Assembly: GCA_039707655.1 (NCBI GenBank)
Contig: CM077676.1
Span: forward strand, 426,103,379 to 426,167,378
Length of the DNA: 64,000 nucleotides
From: Elymus sibiricus
Lineage: Eukaryota > Streptophyta > Magnoliopsida > Poales > Poaceae
Direction: 5' to 3'
Of the stretch, positions 12,453 through 24,100 are shown one piece after another (positions within the stretch are counted from its first letter, which is position 1; each line of letters begins with the position of its first letter). Both the position numbers and the translations under genes were made by a program. The notes below the pieces were generated by a model. That model was not told where the DNA came from, did not search any database, and worked only from the letters and a program-made list of their open reading frames with translations.

Positions 12453-13932
12453 TGATACGTCTCCGTCGTATCTATAATTTTTTATTGTTTCATGCAATTA
12501 TCCTACAATTTCCACATACTTTTGGCAACATTTTATATGATTTCTTGGACAAACATATTGATCCAGTACCCAGTGCCAGTTCCTGTTTTCTGCTTGTTTT
12601 TTGTTTCGCAGAAAATCCATATCAAACGAAGTCCAAACATAATAAAATTTTACGGAGAATTAATTTGGAATATATGTGATTTTTGGGAGGTGGAATCAAC
12701 GCAAACGGAGGCTCACAACCTCCACGAGGCACTTGGGCGCGACCCCACCCCCTGGCCGCGCGGTGATGCCTTGTGGGCACACCGTAAGTCGGTTGGGGCT
12801 CTTCTTCGGCCGCAAGGAAGCTTATATCGAGAAAAAATCGTGTTAAAATTTCAGCATAATCGGAGTTACGGATCTCCGGGAATATAAGAAACGGTGAAAT
12901 GCCAGAAAACAGGAGCGCGAAACAGAAGAGAACAGAGAGAGAGATCCAATCTCGGAGGGGCTCCTCCCCACCGGGAGCCATGGCGGCCATGGACCTGAGG
13001 GGGAACTCTACTCCCATCTAGGGGGAGGCCAAGGAAGAAGGAGGAGGAGGGGGGCTCTCTCCCCCTCTCTCCCGATGGCGCCGGAACGCCGCCGGGGGAA
13101 CCATCCTGACGACGATCTACACCAACAACTTCGCTGCCGTCAACACCAACTCTCTCCCCCTCTATGCAGTGGTGTAACACCTCTTCTCCCCGCTGTAATC
13201 TCTACTTAAACATGGTGCTTAATGCTACATATTATTATCCAATGATTTGTGGACATCCTATGATGTTTGTGTAGATTCTTTTTGTCCTATGTGTTGATTG
13301 ATGATCGTAATTGGTTTGAGTTGTATGTTTTATTTTGGTGCTGTCCTATGGTGCCCTCCGTGTTGCGCAAGCGTGAGGGATTCCCGCTATAGGGTTTGCA
13401 ATACGTTCATAATTCTTTTATAGTGGGCGGCTAGAGTGACAGAAGCTTACACCCGAGTAAGGGGGTTGTTGCGTATGGGAGTAAAGAGGACTTGTTACTT
13501 AATGCTATGGTTGGGTTTTACCTTAATGATCTTTGGTAGTTGCGGATGCTTGCTAGAGTTCCAATCATAAGTGCATATGATCCAAGTACGGAAAGTATGT
13601 TAGCTCATGCCTCTCCCTCATATAAAATTGCAATAATGATTACCGGTCTAGTTATCGATTGCCTAGGGAAAAATCTTTCTCTTGTGTTACAAAAGCTTTC
13701 TACTAAACAACTAGCTTTTATTATCTTGCAATTTACTCGTAGTTTTATTCTCGCAAAGTACTTCTAGTTTCATACTTGTTATAGGTAAAGTGAACGTAAG
13801 TGTGCGTAGAGTTGTATCGGTGGTCGATAGAACTTGAAGGGAATATTAATTCTACCTTTAGCTCCTCGTTGGGTTCGACACTCTTATTTATCGAAAAAGC
13901 TACAATTGATCCCCTATACTTGTGGGTTATCA
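12453..13932 (+). repeat. 5' LTR of element B (1,480 bp)
   Basis: TGATACGTCTCC to TATACTTGTGGGTTATCA, nearly identical to 18438-19914. The first 200 bases resemble the LTRs of D and E (shared AACATATTGATCCAGTGCCC-like block), so these are sister families. Confidence 0.92.
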
Positions 13933-13943
13933 AGACCTTTTTC

Positions 13944-13961
13944 TGGCGCCGTTGCCGGGGA
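13944..13961 (+). promoter_or_regulatory. Primer-binding site of element B (tRNA-Asp)
   Basis: TGGCGCCGTTGCCGGGGA, eleven bases after the LTR end, complements the 3' end of plant tRNA-Asp as in Athila-type elements. The same 18 bases occur in D and, on the minus strand, in E. Confidence 0.9.
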
Positions 13962-14052
13962 GCAATAGCGTGGGGTTGACATTCTCGTGTGTGCTTGTTT
14001 GCTTTATCACTAAGTAGTTTTTATTTTGTGCTCTTGTTTTCTATCTTTAGTT

Positions 14053-15390
14053 ATGGGTAGGAAACGTAAAATACCAAAAAAAATAGTTGTACTTGCTAAA
14101 CCAATGGTTGAAGAACCACCCAAAATCTATCATACTGCTGAAGCTTTCTACTTGGATCATCTTCGACCCCTTTGTGCTCGTGCTGAAAACCCAACTTGCT
14201 TAGTTGAGGGAAAATCATTAGATGAGCATGCTTATTTTGTGCGACACCGCTAAGGGAAACCCTTATGGCATCATATTAATACTTTGAATTGCTATGCTTG
14301 GAATTTATGTGAAATACATGATTTTACTTGTTGTTCAGAAAACCCTAAAAAACACCTTTAGTACCAATGTGAGTTTAAGGATATTGGAATGTTATCTTCT
14401 TATGCCAAGGGTGTTTATAGTTACTATGATATTGAACAAATAGAAGAATTTGTTGCTTTTAAGGGTGCATATGAAATTGCTTCTTTGATTGAAAAGTGTG
14501 ATGCTACTCTTTACAAATCTGAAAATTTTGCCATACTTAAATATTGCTATGAAAACTATGCTTCTAATGCTTATGTTAAAGAATATATTGAGGACACCTC
14601 CGCTGTCCAAGAAGAGACTAATATTTTGCAGGCTTCTATGGAAGAAGAAATTGGTGACACTGTGAGGTCATTAGATGAAAAAGATGACGAAGAGAGCGAA
14701 GAACAAAGGGAGGAAGAGCGGATTAGCTACCCATGCCCACCTTCTAATGAGAGTAACTCTTCAACTCATACATTGTTTAATTTCCCTTCGTGCTTACCGA
14801 AGGATGAATGATATGATGATTGCTATGATCCCTTGGATTCATTTGAAATATCCCTTTTTGATGAAATTGATGCTTGCTATGCTTGTGGCCATGATGCCAA
14901 TATGAATGATGCTTATGGAGATGAACTTGCTATAGTTCCTTATGTTAAGAATGAAATTGTTACTATTGCACCCACACATGATAGTCCTATTATCTTTTTG
15001 AATTCTCCCAACTACACTATATCGGAGAAGTTTGCACTTATAAAGGATTATATTGATGTGTTGCGTTTTACCGTTGCACATGATGATTTTGATGGATATA
15101 ATATGCATGTGCTTGCTGCTCCTACATGCAATTATTTTGAGAGAGGAACTACATCTCCACCTCTCTATGTTTCTAATACGATAAAATTGCAAGAAACTAC
15201 TTATGCTATGTATTGGCCTTTGCTTGATGTCCATGAATTGTTCTTTTATGACATGCCAATGCATAGGAAGAGAGTTAGACTTCGTCATTGCATGATATAT
15301 GTTGCTTTGTGCTCACTACTAAATTACAAATCATTGTTAATTAAAATTGGCTTTGATATACCTTGGGATCCTTGTGGATCGATTACTTGA
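14053..15390 (+). pseudogene. Unrecognised ORF of element B, broken by three stops
   Basis: Starting at MGRKRKIPKK, 110 bases after the primer site, one frame runs about 445 codons to TGA at 15390. It is interrupted only by TAA at 14251, a TAG near 14359 and TGA at 14809. The three open stretches are in register, so this was one protein. The N-terminus is strongly basic (a possible nuclear signal). The middle has an acidic, Glu-rich tract (about residues 200-225) and the C-terminal third is hydrophobic/aromatic with many Cys and His. I see no gag zinc knuckle, DxG protease or polymerase motif, and it is not alignable by eye to the gag of D and E, although it occupies gag's position. Function unknown; it may help trans-mobilise the family. 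Confidence 0.6.
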
Positions 15391-18300
15391 GCACTTTATG
15401 CCTAGCTTAATGGCTTTAAAGAAAGCGCTGCCTGGGAGACAACCCGGAAGTTTTAGAGAGTCATTTTATTCTGTTGTGTGTTTTTAAAAAGTTTAAAAAA
15501 TATATATATAGAGGGGAACCTAAAACTTTTATAAAAAGAAAAGTGAAAGTGAGACAGATGAGCAATGTGGAAGTGGGGGCTAGCCTTGAACTTTGTTCAT
15601 GCCCATGAAAACTTTGTGAATCTTGATTACAGAAACTTTTCAACAAAAATAATTATCCCCTTGTATAAATCCATTGTATTATAAAAATAATGTGCCAAGA
15701 TTTACCTTTAGGATGTTCAAATTGGTTGTTTGGTGTGTGCTGTGAAAAAACAGAAACTTTTGTTGTAGTGCTTGAATTTTGTTATTTTACTGGAACATGC
15801 AAAAATTCTGAAATTTTTAAAAAGTACTGATATGCAAATTGTTTATTTTTTCCTATTTTTTCAGAATTGTTTGAGTTACAGAAGTATATGTACCATCTGC
15901 ATCTTTACAGACTGTCCTGTTTTCACAGATTGCTGTTATAGTTTCTTTATTTGCGTATGTTTGAAATCTTGTTGAGCCCCATTGACTTGGGAGCCATAGA
16001 ATTGTGATAGAATACAGTGGGTAATGTTTGATTATAATTATACAATAATGTTAGAACAAGACATGATGGGATTTGATGTTATATGTACTAACCCCGCTAA
16101 TAAAAAGTTCGGTTAAGTTTTGTGTGGATGAAGTGTTCGAAGATCGAGGAGGTATTGATATGAGAAGAATGAGGAGAGGAAAGAGCTCAAGCTTGGGGAT
16201 GCCCAAGGCACCCCAAGTAAATATTCAAGGAGACTCAAGTGTCTAAGCTTGGGGATGCCCCGGAAGGCATCCCATCTTTATTCAACAATTATCGGTATGT
16301 CTCGGTTTTTGTTTTGTTCACATGGTATGCGTAAATTCTTGGAGCGTCGTGTGCTTTTTCTTTTTCTTTTAATAAATGCACCATGCTGGTATGAGATAGT
16401 CCTTGGTTGATTTATAGAATGCTCTTTGCACTTCACTTATATCTTTTGAGTATGGCTTTATAGAATGCTTCATGTGCTTCACTTATATCATTTGAAGTTT
16501 GGATGCCTGTTTCTCTTCATATAGAAAACCGTTATTTGTAGAATGCTCTTTTGCTTCACTTATATTTATTAGAGTGTGGTATTTTGTAGAAAGAATTAAA
16601 CTCTCATGCTTCACTTATATCCTTTTAGAGAGTCAACAGGAATTGGTCATTCACATGGTTGGTCATAAAATCCTACATAAAACTTGTAGATCACTGAATA
16701 TGATATGTTTGATTCCTTTCAATAGTTTTGTGATATTAAGATGGTTATATGTGGGAGGTACTAGTGAATGATTGTGGTTTAGTAAGAATATTGGTGTTAA
16801 GGTTTGTGATTCCCGAAGCATGCACGTATAGTATCTCGTTATGCTAAGAAGTTGAAGAATGATTTATTATTGATTGTCTTCCTTTGCGTGGAGGTCGGGG
16901 GCGCTAGATGGTTAGCTCCTATCAACCTCCCCCCTAGCTAGGGGTATGCGTAGTAGTACTTTGCTTCGAGGGCTAATAAACTTTCGCAATAAGTATGTGA
17001 GTTCTTTATGACTAATGTGAGTCCATGGATTATACGCACTCTTACCTTTCCGCAATTTGCTAGCCTCTTCGGTACCGTGCATTGCCCTTTCTCACCTCGA
17101 GAGTCGGTGCAAACTTCACCGGTGCATCCAAACCCCGTGATATGATACGCTCTATCACATATAAGCCTCATTATATCTTCCTCAAAACAACCACCATACC
17201 TACCGATTATGGCATTTCCATAGCCATACCGAGATATATTGCCATGCAACTTCCATCATCATCATATACATGACTTGAGCATTCATTGTCATATTGCTTT
17301 GCATGATCGTAAGATAGCTAGCATGATATTTTTATGGCTTGTCCGTTTTTTGATATCTTTGCCATGCTAGATCATTGCACATCCTGGTACACCGCCAGAG
17401 GCATTCATATAGAGTCATATCTTGTTCTAGTATCGAGTTGTAATATTGAGTTATAAGTAAATAAAAGTGTGATGATCATCATTATTAGAGCATTGTCCCA
17501 GTGAGGAAAGGATGATGGAGACTATGATTCCCCCACAAGTCAGGATGAGACTCCGGACGAAAAGAAAAAAAAAGGAGGCCAAAAAGAGCCCAACAAAAAA
17601 AAGAAAAAAAAGGAAAAAAATGAAAACAAAAAAAAATGAGAGAAAAAGAGAGAAGGGGCAATGTTACTATCCTTTTACCACACTTGTGCTTCAGAGTAGC
17701 ACCATATTCTTCATATAAAGAGTCTCCTATGTTGTCACTTTCATATACTAGTGGGCATTTTTCATTATAGAACTTGGCTTGTATATTCCGATGATGGGCT
17801 TCCTCAAATGCCCGAGGTCTTCATAAGCAAGCAAGTTGGATGCACACCCACTTAGTTTTCAGTTTGAGCTTTCATACACTTATAGCTCTTAGTGCATCCG
17901 TTGCATGGCAATCCCTACTCCTCGCATTGATATCGATTGATGGGCATCTCCATAGCCCGTTGATTAGCCTCGTCGATGTGAGATTTTCTCCCTTTTTGAC
18001 TTCTCCTTATTGATCCCTACCACCGCATTCTATTCCACCTATAGTGCTATATCCATGGCTTGCGCTCATGTATTGCGTGGGGGTTGAAAAAGCTGAAGCG
18101 CGTTAAAAAGTATGAACCAATTGCTTGGCTGACACCGGGGTAGTACATGATTTATATTTTGTGTTAAGAAGATGGAGCATGACAAGGCTATATGATTTTG
18201 TAGGGATAACTTTCTTTAGCATTTTTATTTTGAAAGACATGATTGTTTGTTGGTATGCCTGAGTATTGATGTCTTTATATCAAATTATAGACTATTGCCT

Positions 18301-18437
18301 TGAATCGCTCGTATCTTAATATTCATGCCATGATTAGATTACATGATCAAGATTATGCTAGGTAGCATTCCACATCAAAAATTATTTTTTTATCATTTAC
18401 CTACTAGAGGACGAGCAGGAATTAAGCATGGGGATGC
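15391..18437 (+). other. Non-coding 3' internal region of element B
   Basis: About 3 kb with no credible coding frame. It contains a TGCCTGGGAGACAACCC box (15430), two AAGCTTGGGGATGC copies (16189 and 16245), four GCTTCACTTATAT boxes (16428-16620), and an A/G-only stretch (17559-17655) that makes a spurious lysine-rich frame. It ends at the polypurine tract AAGCATGGGGATGC (18424-18437). The same elements in the same order occur in D and E. Confidence 0.75.
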
Positions 18438-19914
18438 TGATACGTCTTCGTCGTATCTATAATTTTTGATTGTTTCATGCCATTATCCTACAATTTCCGC
18501 ATACTTTTGGCAACATTTTATATGATTTCTTGGACTAACATATTGATCCAGTGCCCAGTGCCAGTTCCTGTTTTCTGCTTTTTTTTTGTTTCATAGAAAA
18601 TCCATACCAAACGAAGTCCAAACGCAATAAAATTTTACGGAGAATTATTTTGGAATATATGTGATTTTTGGGAGGTGGAATCAACACAAACGGAGGCCCA
18701 CAGCCTCCACAAGGCACTTAGGCGTGATCCCCCTGGACGCGCGGTGATGCCTTGTGGGCACACCGTAAGTCAGTTGGGGCTCTTCTTCGGCCGCAACGAA
18801 TCTTATATCGAGAAAGAAATCATGTTAAAATTTCAACGCAATCGGAGTTACGGATCTCCGGAAATATAAGAAACGGTGAAAGGCTAGAAAACAGGAGCGC
18901 GAAACAGAAGAGAACAGAGAGAGAGATCCAATCTCGGAGGGGCTCCTCCCCTCCGGGAGCCATGGCGGCCATGGACCAGAGGGGGAACTCTCCTCCCATC
19001 TAGGGGGGAGGCCAAGGAAGAAGAAGAAGGAGGGGGGCTCTCTCGCCCTCTCTCCCGGTGGCGCCGGAACGCCGCCGGGGGAACCATCGTGACGGCGATC
19101 TACACCAACAACTTCGCCGCCGTCAACACCAACTCTCTCCCCCTCTATGCAGCGGTGTAACACCTCTTCTCCCCCTGTAATCTCTACTTAAACATGGTGC
19201 TTAATGCTACATATTATTATCCAATGATTTGTGACCATCCTATGATGTTTGAGTAGATTCTTTTTGTCCTATGGGTTGATTGATGATCGTGATTGGTTTG
19301 AGTTGTATGTTTTATTTTGGTGCTGTCCTATGGTGCGCTCCGTGTCACGGAAGCATGAGGGATTCCTGCTTTAGGGTTTGCAATACGTTCATAATTCTCT
19401 TATAGTGGGCGGCTAGAGTGACAGAAGTTTACACCAGAGTAAGGGGGTTGTTGCGTATGGGAGTAAAGAGGACTTGTTACTTAATGCTATGGTTGGGTTT
19501 TACCTTAATGATCTTTGGTAGTTGTGGATGCTTGCTAGAGTTCCAATCATAAGTGCTTATGATCCAAGTACGGAAAGTATGTTAGCTCATGCCTCTCCCT
19601 CATATAAAATTGCAATAATGATTACCGGTCTAGTTATCGATTGCCTAGGGACAAATCTTTCTCTTGTGTTACAAAAGCTTTCTACTAAACAACTAGCTTT
19701 TATTATCTTGCAATTTACTCGTAGTTTTATTCTCGCAAAGTACTTCTAGTTTCATACTTGTTCTAGGTAAAGTGAACGTAAGTGTGCTTAGAGTTGTATC
19801 GGTGGTCGATAGAACTTGAAGGGAATATTAATTCTACCTTTAGCTCCTCGTTGGGTTCGACACTCTTATTTATCAAAAAAGCTACAATTGATCCCCTATA
19901 CTTGTGGGTTATCA
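18438..19914 (+). repeat. 3' LTR of element B (1,477 bp)
   Basis: Directly follows the polypurine tract and matches the 5' LTR base for base apart from scattered changes and small indels. It ends TTATCA just before the CTCAC duplication. Confidence 0.92.
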
Positions 19915-19919
19915 CTCAC

Positions 19920-20372
19920 CGGCGACGTTTACCGGCGTTGAGGCCATGGCGGAGCTGGGTAAGGGTGGGGATGGAACGAGCAGTCGACGGCGAGCACTCC
20001 CGTACCCGTAGCTCGTTGGGAGGTGCCCGGACGGTGTCGGCCCCTTCCTCTCATGCAGCGGCGGGTTATGGGGGTCGGCGGATCCGGCGATTCCGGCGAG
20101 CACTCGGGCGGAGGAGCGGCTGGGGAGGATCAGAAGAGCTTCACGTGCTCGCTGGTGGCCCTGGCTGGGATTGGGGTGGACGGAGTCGAGCTGGAGGAGC
20201 TGGGGCAGAGCGGCGGAGCTCCTCGCCGGAGATGGGGAAGGAGGGCTCTCTGGCTCTGCGGCTGGGTTCGGGGCGGCGATTTAGGGGTGGGGAGGGCGAG
20301 TGGTGAGGAGAGGGAGGCTCGGGGAGGGGCTTTTATAGCCGGGCGGCGATGCCAGTACCAGATCCCACGGCA
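19920..20372 (-). repeat. LTR H, central piece with TATA box (minus strand)
   Basis: GC-rich sequence continuing 11385-12452 across element B. The reverse complement has GGCTATAAAAGCCCCTCC (TATA box at 20331-20340) followed by a CT-rich leader, as in element A's LTR. It is bounded on the right by CACTA C. Confidence 0.7.
20331..20340 (-). promoter_or_regulatory. TATA box of LTR H
   Basis: GGCTATAAAA on the minus strand at the position expected from element A. It is now cut off from most of its U3 by CACTA C. Confidence 0.55.
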
Positions 20373-20904
20373 CACTACTAGGAAATATCTTATAGGTAGC
20401 AACTTAACAGTAGTGTGGGGTAGAAACCCCACGCTACTATTAACTAGCAGCAGCGCGGGCCTAAAGCCAACGCTACAGGTAAGACTTAGTAGTAGCGCGG
20501 GCCCACGGCCCAAGCGCTGTTGCTAAGTGGGCCAGAAGGCCGCCCCCGGGTCTAGCCTTAGTAGCAGCGTGGGCTGGGTAACCCGCGCTACAACTAATAT
20601 GTTAGCTGTAGCACCGGGTGCATGACCCACGCTGCTACTAAAACTGCACGTGGGCAGGTGGTGGGCCCAAATTATCAGTAGCGCAGGGTGCCGGACGCGC
20701 GCTACTGGTACTGACCTTAGCCGTTGCGTGGGTCACCTGGCCCGCGCTACTGCTAAGCCCACCTTATCCTACCCTGCACCCGTCGGTTTCCTCTCCCTCA
20801 CCACACTCACTCTCACTCCATCTCTCTCGCACAGCGCTCGGTCGCCGTCGCCGCCCGCCACCGTCGCTCACCGCCGTCGCCCGCGCGCCACCGCCACCGA
20901 GGTA

Positions 20905-21045
20905 GCTCCTCCTACCTCCCTCCTCCTCTCGTCCCTCCCTCCTTCCCCCCTCCTCCCTCCTTCCTCCTCGATCCCTCCCTCCTCCCTTCCCCTTCCTCCC
21001 CCTCCTTACTCCCCCTCCTCCCTCCCTCCCTTCTCTCTCTGTTCT
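20905..21045 (+). repeat. CT-rich low-complexity tract upstream of the B3-like gene in C
   Basis: Imperfect CTCC/CCTT repeats follow a likely non-coding first exon (about 20780-20903, then GAG|GTAGCT). F has the matching, longer purine-rich tract at 54230-54615 on the other strand, so the tract belongs to the family's 5' region. Confidence 0.7.
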
Positions 21046-21450
21046 TGTAGAATGTAGGTAATTTGAATGTAGGTTTTAGAATGTAGACATTGTAGAATGT
21101 AGGTTTTTTACTAGAATAATTTTTTTAGGTCATTTGAGTAAATGAGGTTTTTTTGACTATTTTTGGTGTTTTGAATACAATAGGAAATTTTAGGTCTTTT
21201 GATTAGAAAGTTTAGTAATAGAAATTTTTAGTAAAACAATTTAGTAATAGAAATTTTTTAGGTATAGAATTTTTTTAATATAGAACTGTATCGGAATGCC
21301 ATATGAGAAATTTAGTAATAGAAATTTTTAGTAAGAAAATTTAGGTATGGAAATTTTTAGTAATTTTCTTTTTCAATATAGAAATTTTTAGGTATCGGTA
21401 TGCTATATGAGATTTGATGATCTAAAATTTTCACTCGGTGGAATATGCAG

Positions 21451-23414
21451 GCCTTGTAGTGTCGCGTCTCCCTGGAGTGATCGTCGTCGGAGCTACCTCT
21501 ACTTCCTCTACACCCGAGTCGGTGAGCTAAAAGTCCACCTCCTCCTTCTCTACTCCTCGGTGTTGAATAGAGTAGAACTAGGGTATTTAGTTATGCTTCT
21601 TAACCAAATGAAATGTTCGGGTTATAAGATATATTGAAATGTATTTGTCAATATTGAACCATTGTATGTGTATGAACATCTTTGTATCGCATGGAAAATC
21701 CGAGTGGCCTATGTTTTGCCGGAATGTTGATTCATTTCCGTTCCGGTAAATTTCAGGTGCTCGATATGTCCTATTTTAGCAAAGGTCATGCCGGATTTTT
21801 CCGTGAATTTTAGCATGACTTGTGCTAGTATGTAGGAAATATCGAGTGCCTTGGATTTGCCGGAAAGAGAATTAAACGACATTTCGGGTTGACTTTAACT
21901 CTGTCGGGGCTCAATACATGATAGTCAAAAAAATAGTGAGGGAGAGTGTCCACCATATATGAGAGAACAAGAATGCCGATTGTTGTCGTGGGGGTCGCTT
22001 CTCCTTCTTCTCCTTGTGCTATACCTTTGTTATGCACTAGGGGGAGGAGGAGTAGCGACCATCACCGTCGGTCGAATATCTGCGAACACCACGTGAGATG
22101 AGAGTTTTCAAGTAAAGACTCGACAGATCGAAAGTCAACCCGTGATGAGTAATAATGATCTGTGTGTTGAGTTCCTGTTATTTGACGTCGATTTTTAATC
22201 TTTGACTTATGAACACAGGAAATGTCTGATGATGATATGATTCCTGAGTGAGACTACAGCGAAGATGACCGGGGTTTGTGCGACAGGATGCCTTATCTGC
22301 AAAACGGTAGGTACTTCACCATCGTGCCGAAGGAGACTTTCGACGTTTTTACAGTACGTAAGGACGACAAGTATTTTTCCGTAATTATGCATGACTTGTG
22401 AATTTTGGCTTCAACGTGTAATTTTCCATTTTTTTTAATTGAAATAGTTCATCCCATGTCATGCAAGACCGTATGTCTTGGAAAAGCTTGGTTTTGAAGA
22501 CAGGGAGAGAACAGAGACGAAGAGTGCTCACCTTAGGACGAAGCATGGTTTCACTTTTTTGGTTAAGCTATTTAATGCACCAAATAGCTCACATTTCGGT
22601 TGCTCAACTTGGAGAGGATTTTGCAAGGCCTATGAATTTAAGGAGGATATGCAAATCACCTTCGATCTTCGGCCCGAAGATGAAATTGACGATAATATCG
22701 ACATTTGGGTGGATGTCGAGACGCTTCCAGTTCTACCTCTTTGTGAGTTTGTCAAATAAATTTGTTAAGTAATTTATATTGTTTATTTAAAAATCATTGA
22801 CGGCTTATTTCCATTGACAGCTTATTTCCATTCTTCAAAAAATGTACGGAAGATAGTAGACAGAACCTACTACACTGATGGCTCTGAACTAAGTTACCAG
22901 GAGAAAGATCATCTTATCTCATTTATTATTGATGTTGAGAATTTCAATATCAATTATGAAACTCCTCCACATTATGGTCAATACGTGCCACTAGTGCACG
23001 TGTTGAACTATGGTAACATCCATGGAGATGGCATGGTAAGATTTTTTACTATTAGGACATCAGTGCATCTTTTGCATACATTCTTCTAAAGCTAAACTAC
23101 ATTGCTAACTAAGTTATTATTATGTTCTTCAACAGAAAATCCTGAAGGATTGTGTGCCTCATCTTATGTTTACGAAAGGTTGCATTGATGTTATTAGATT
23201 ACGGCCAAGTCCGCCTCGGGTTCACCGCTGTTCATACAAGATTTCTCAAACCGATGAAGACATCACAATCAAAGAATGGAAAAAAGTTATGAATAATCAA
23301 AGTGAGCTACTTGGAAGCAACATTGTGCGAAGCGCACGAATTGGAGACAGGATAATCTCCATTCTTCATAATGGAGAGTCAGGGGCTATGTTGTTTTATG
23401 CTATTTTACCTTAG
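21451..23414 (+). pseudogene. B3-like multi-exon gene of CACTA C (broken by one stop)
   Basis: The exon structure is read from splice sites and from comparison with F. Exons: non-coding 21451-21521; coding 1, 22222-22353 (ATG at 22222, MSDDDMIPE); coding 2, 22448-22742; coding 3, 22821-23035; coding 4, 23136-23414 (TAG). All introns are GT-AG and the phases agree, giving about 300 residues. Coding exon 2 resembles a plant B3 DNA-binding fold: basic stretch, then HLRTKHGFTFLVKLF, WRGFCKAY and MQITFD. Exon 4 repeats a related pattern (KDCVPHLMFTKG...) and may be a second B3-like unit. Codon 10 is TGA where F has TGC, so this copy is broken. The B3 assignment is by eye; the exon structure is well supported by two copies. 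Confidence 0.65.
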
Positions 23415-23469
23415 AGAGCATAGCAGGTCCTAGCTAATACTCATGATCATGTGCTAAGAACAATTAACT

Positions 23470-23620
23470 AGGGTTGGTTATGACTATGATAACGAGTAGA
23501 AGTTGTTAGATGACTATGATAATGATGAGTATGACTTGTGTTATTATGATAATGATGATGAGTTATTATTATGATGATGATGCTAAGTTGTTATATCATT
23601 ATGAGCATGATGAGCTATTA
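23470..23620 (+). repeat. ATG/ATGATA simple repeat in C
   Basis: Degenerate (ATG)n and GATGAT runs just after the B3-like gene's stop. F has the matching (ATC)n tract at 51390-51620 on the opposite strand. Confidence 0.75.
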
Positions 23621-23790
23621 TATCAGTGGGTGAAAGAAACGTGGATTAGATTCAAGTGGAGGCAACAAGGTGCAGATCCAAAGTACTACTAATCCAAACA
23701 AAGTCACTTTGATTAGTAGTACTTTGGATCTGCGCCATGTTGTCTCCACTTGAATCTAATCCACGTCTCTTTCACCCACTGATATAATAA
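23618..23790. repeat. Long near-perfect inverted repeat (hairpin) in C
   Basis: Arms 23618-23698 and 23708-23790 are reverse complements over about 80 bases, with roughly four mismatches or single-base gaps and a loop of about 10 bases. It lies in the likely 3' untranslated region of the B3-like gene, between its stop and the right subterminal repeats. F keeps only one arm-like segment (about 51300-51365). Confidence 0.88.
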
Positions 23791-24100
23791 CTAATCATGA
23801 TCATAAAATAATGTGATGATACTACTGTATAAAACATGTACAAACACAGTGCAAATACGCAGAAGAAAATATAAAAAAAGGAAAAATTTAGCAGTAGCGC
23901 TGGTTGGACAGGCGCTACTGCTATGTAGTGTTAGCAGTAGCGCTGGTCGCGCCAATGCTACTGCTAGGTTTGTTAGCAGTAGCGGGGGTCAATCGGCGCT
24001 ACTGCTAAACATTAGTTGTAGCGCCCTAGCAGTAGCGCTGGCCCCCGCGCTACTGCTAGTCCAAAAACCAGCACTACTGCTAGGGTTTTCCCTAGTAGTG

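Larger units (their letters stand above)
12453..19914 (+). mobile_element. Non-autonomous Athila-like Gypsy element B, complete (7,462 bp)
   Basis: Two LTRs of about 1.48 kb start TGATACGTCT and end GGGTTATCA, and both ends are flanked by the perfect 5-bp duplication CTCAC (12448-12452 and 19915-19919). The primer-binding site matches tRNA-Asp, typical of Athila-type Gypsy elements. The internal 4.5 kb has no gag, protease, reverse transcriptase or integrase. It holds one broken 446-codon frame of unknown nature and about 3 kb of non-coding sequence. Its layout parallels elements D and E. It inserted into LTR H. Confidence 0.93.
20373..24100 (+). mobile_element. CACTA transposon C (3,728 bp)
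   Basis: It opens CACTACTAGGAAA and closes TTCCCTAGTAGTG, the inverted CACTA termini. The flanking triplets are GCA and GCG, a 3-bp duplication with one change. Both ends carry many AGCAGTAGCGCGGG-type subterminal repeats in alternating orientation (20400-20760 and 23890-24090), the usual transposase-binding arrays. No TNP1/TNP2 transposase is present; the only gene is a spliced B3-like gene on the plus strand. Element F is a second copy of the family in reverse orientation. Confidence 0.9.

Noticed and set aside
17512..17718. Lysine-rich frame in element B
   Set aside because: Encoded by an A/G low-complexity stretch in the non-coding region; no counterpart in elements D or E.
23012..23089. 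Extension of the B3-like coding exon 3 frame past 23035
   Set aside because: A GTAAG donor at 23036 and the matching end in copy F show that the exon stops there; the rest is intron.
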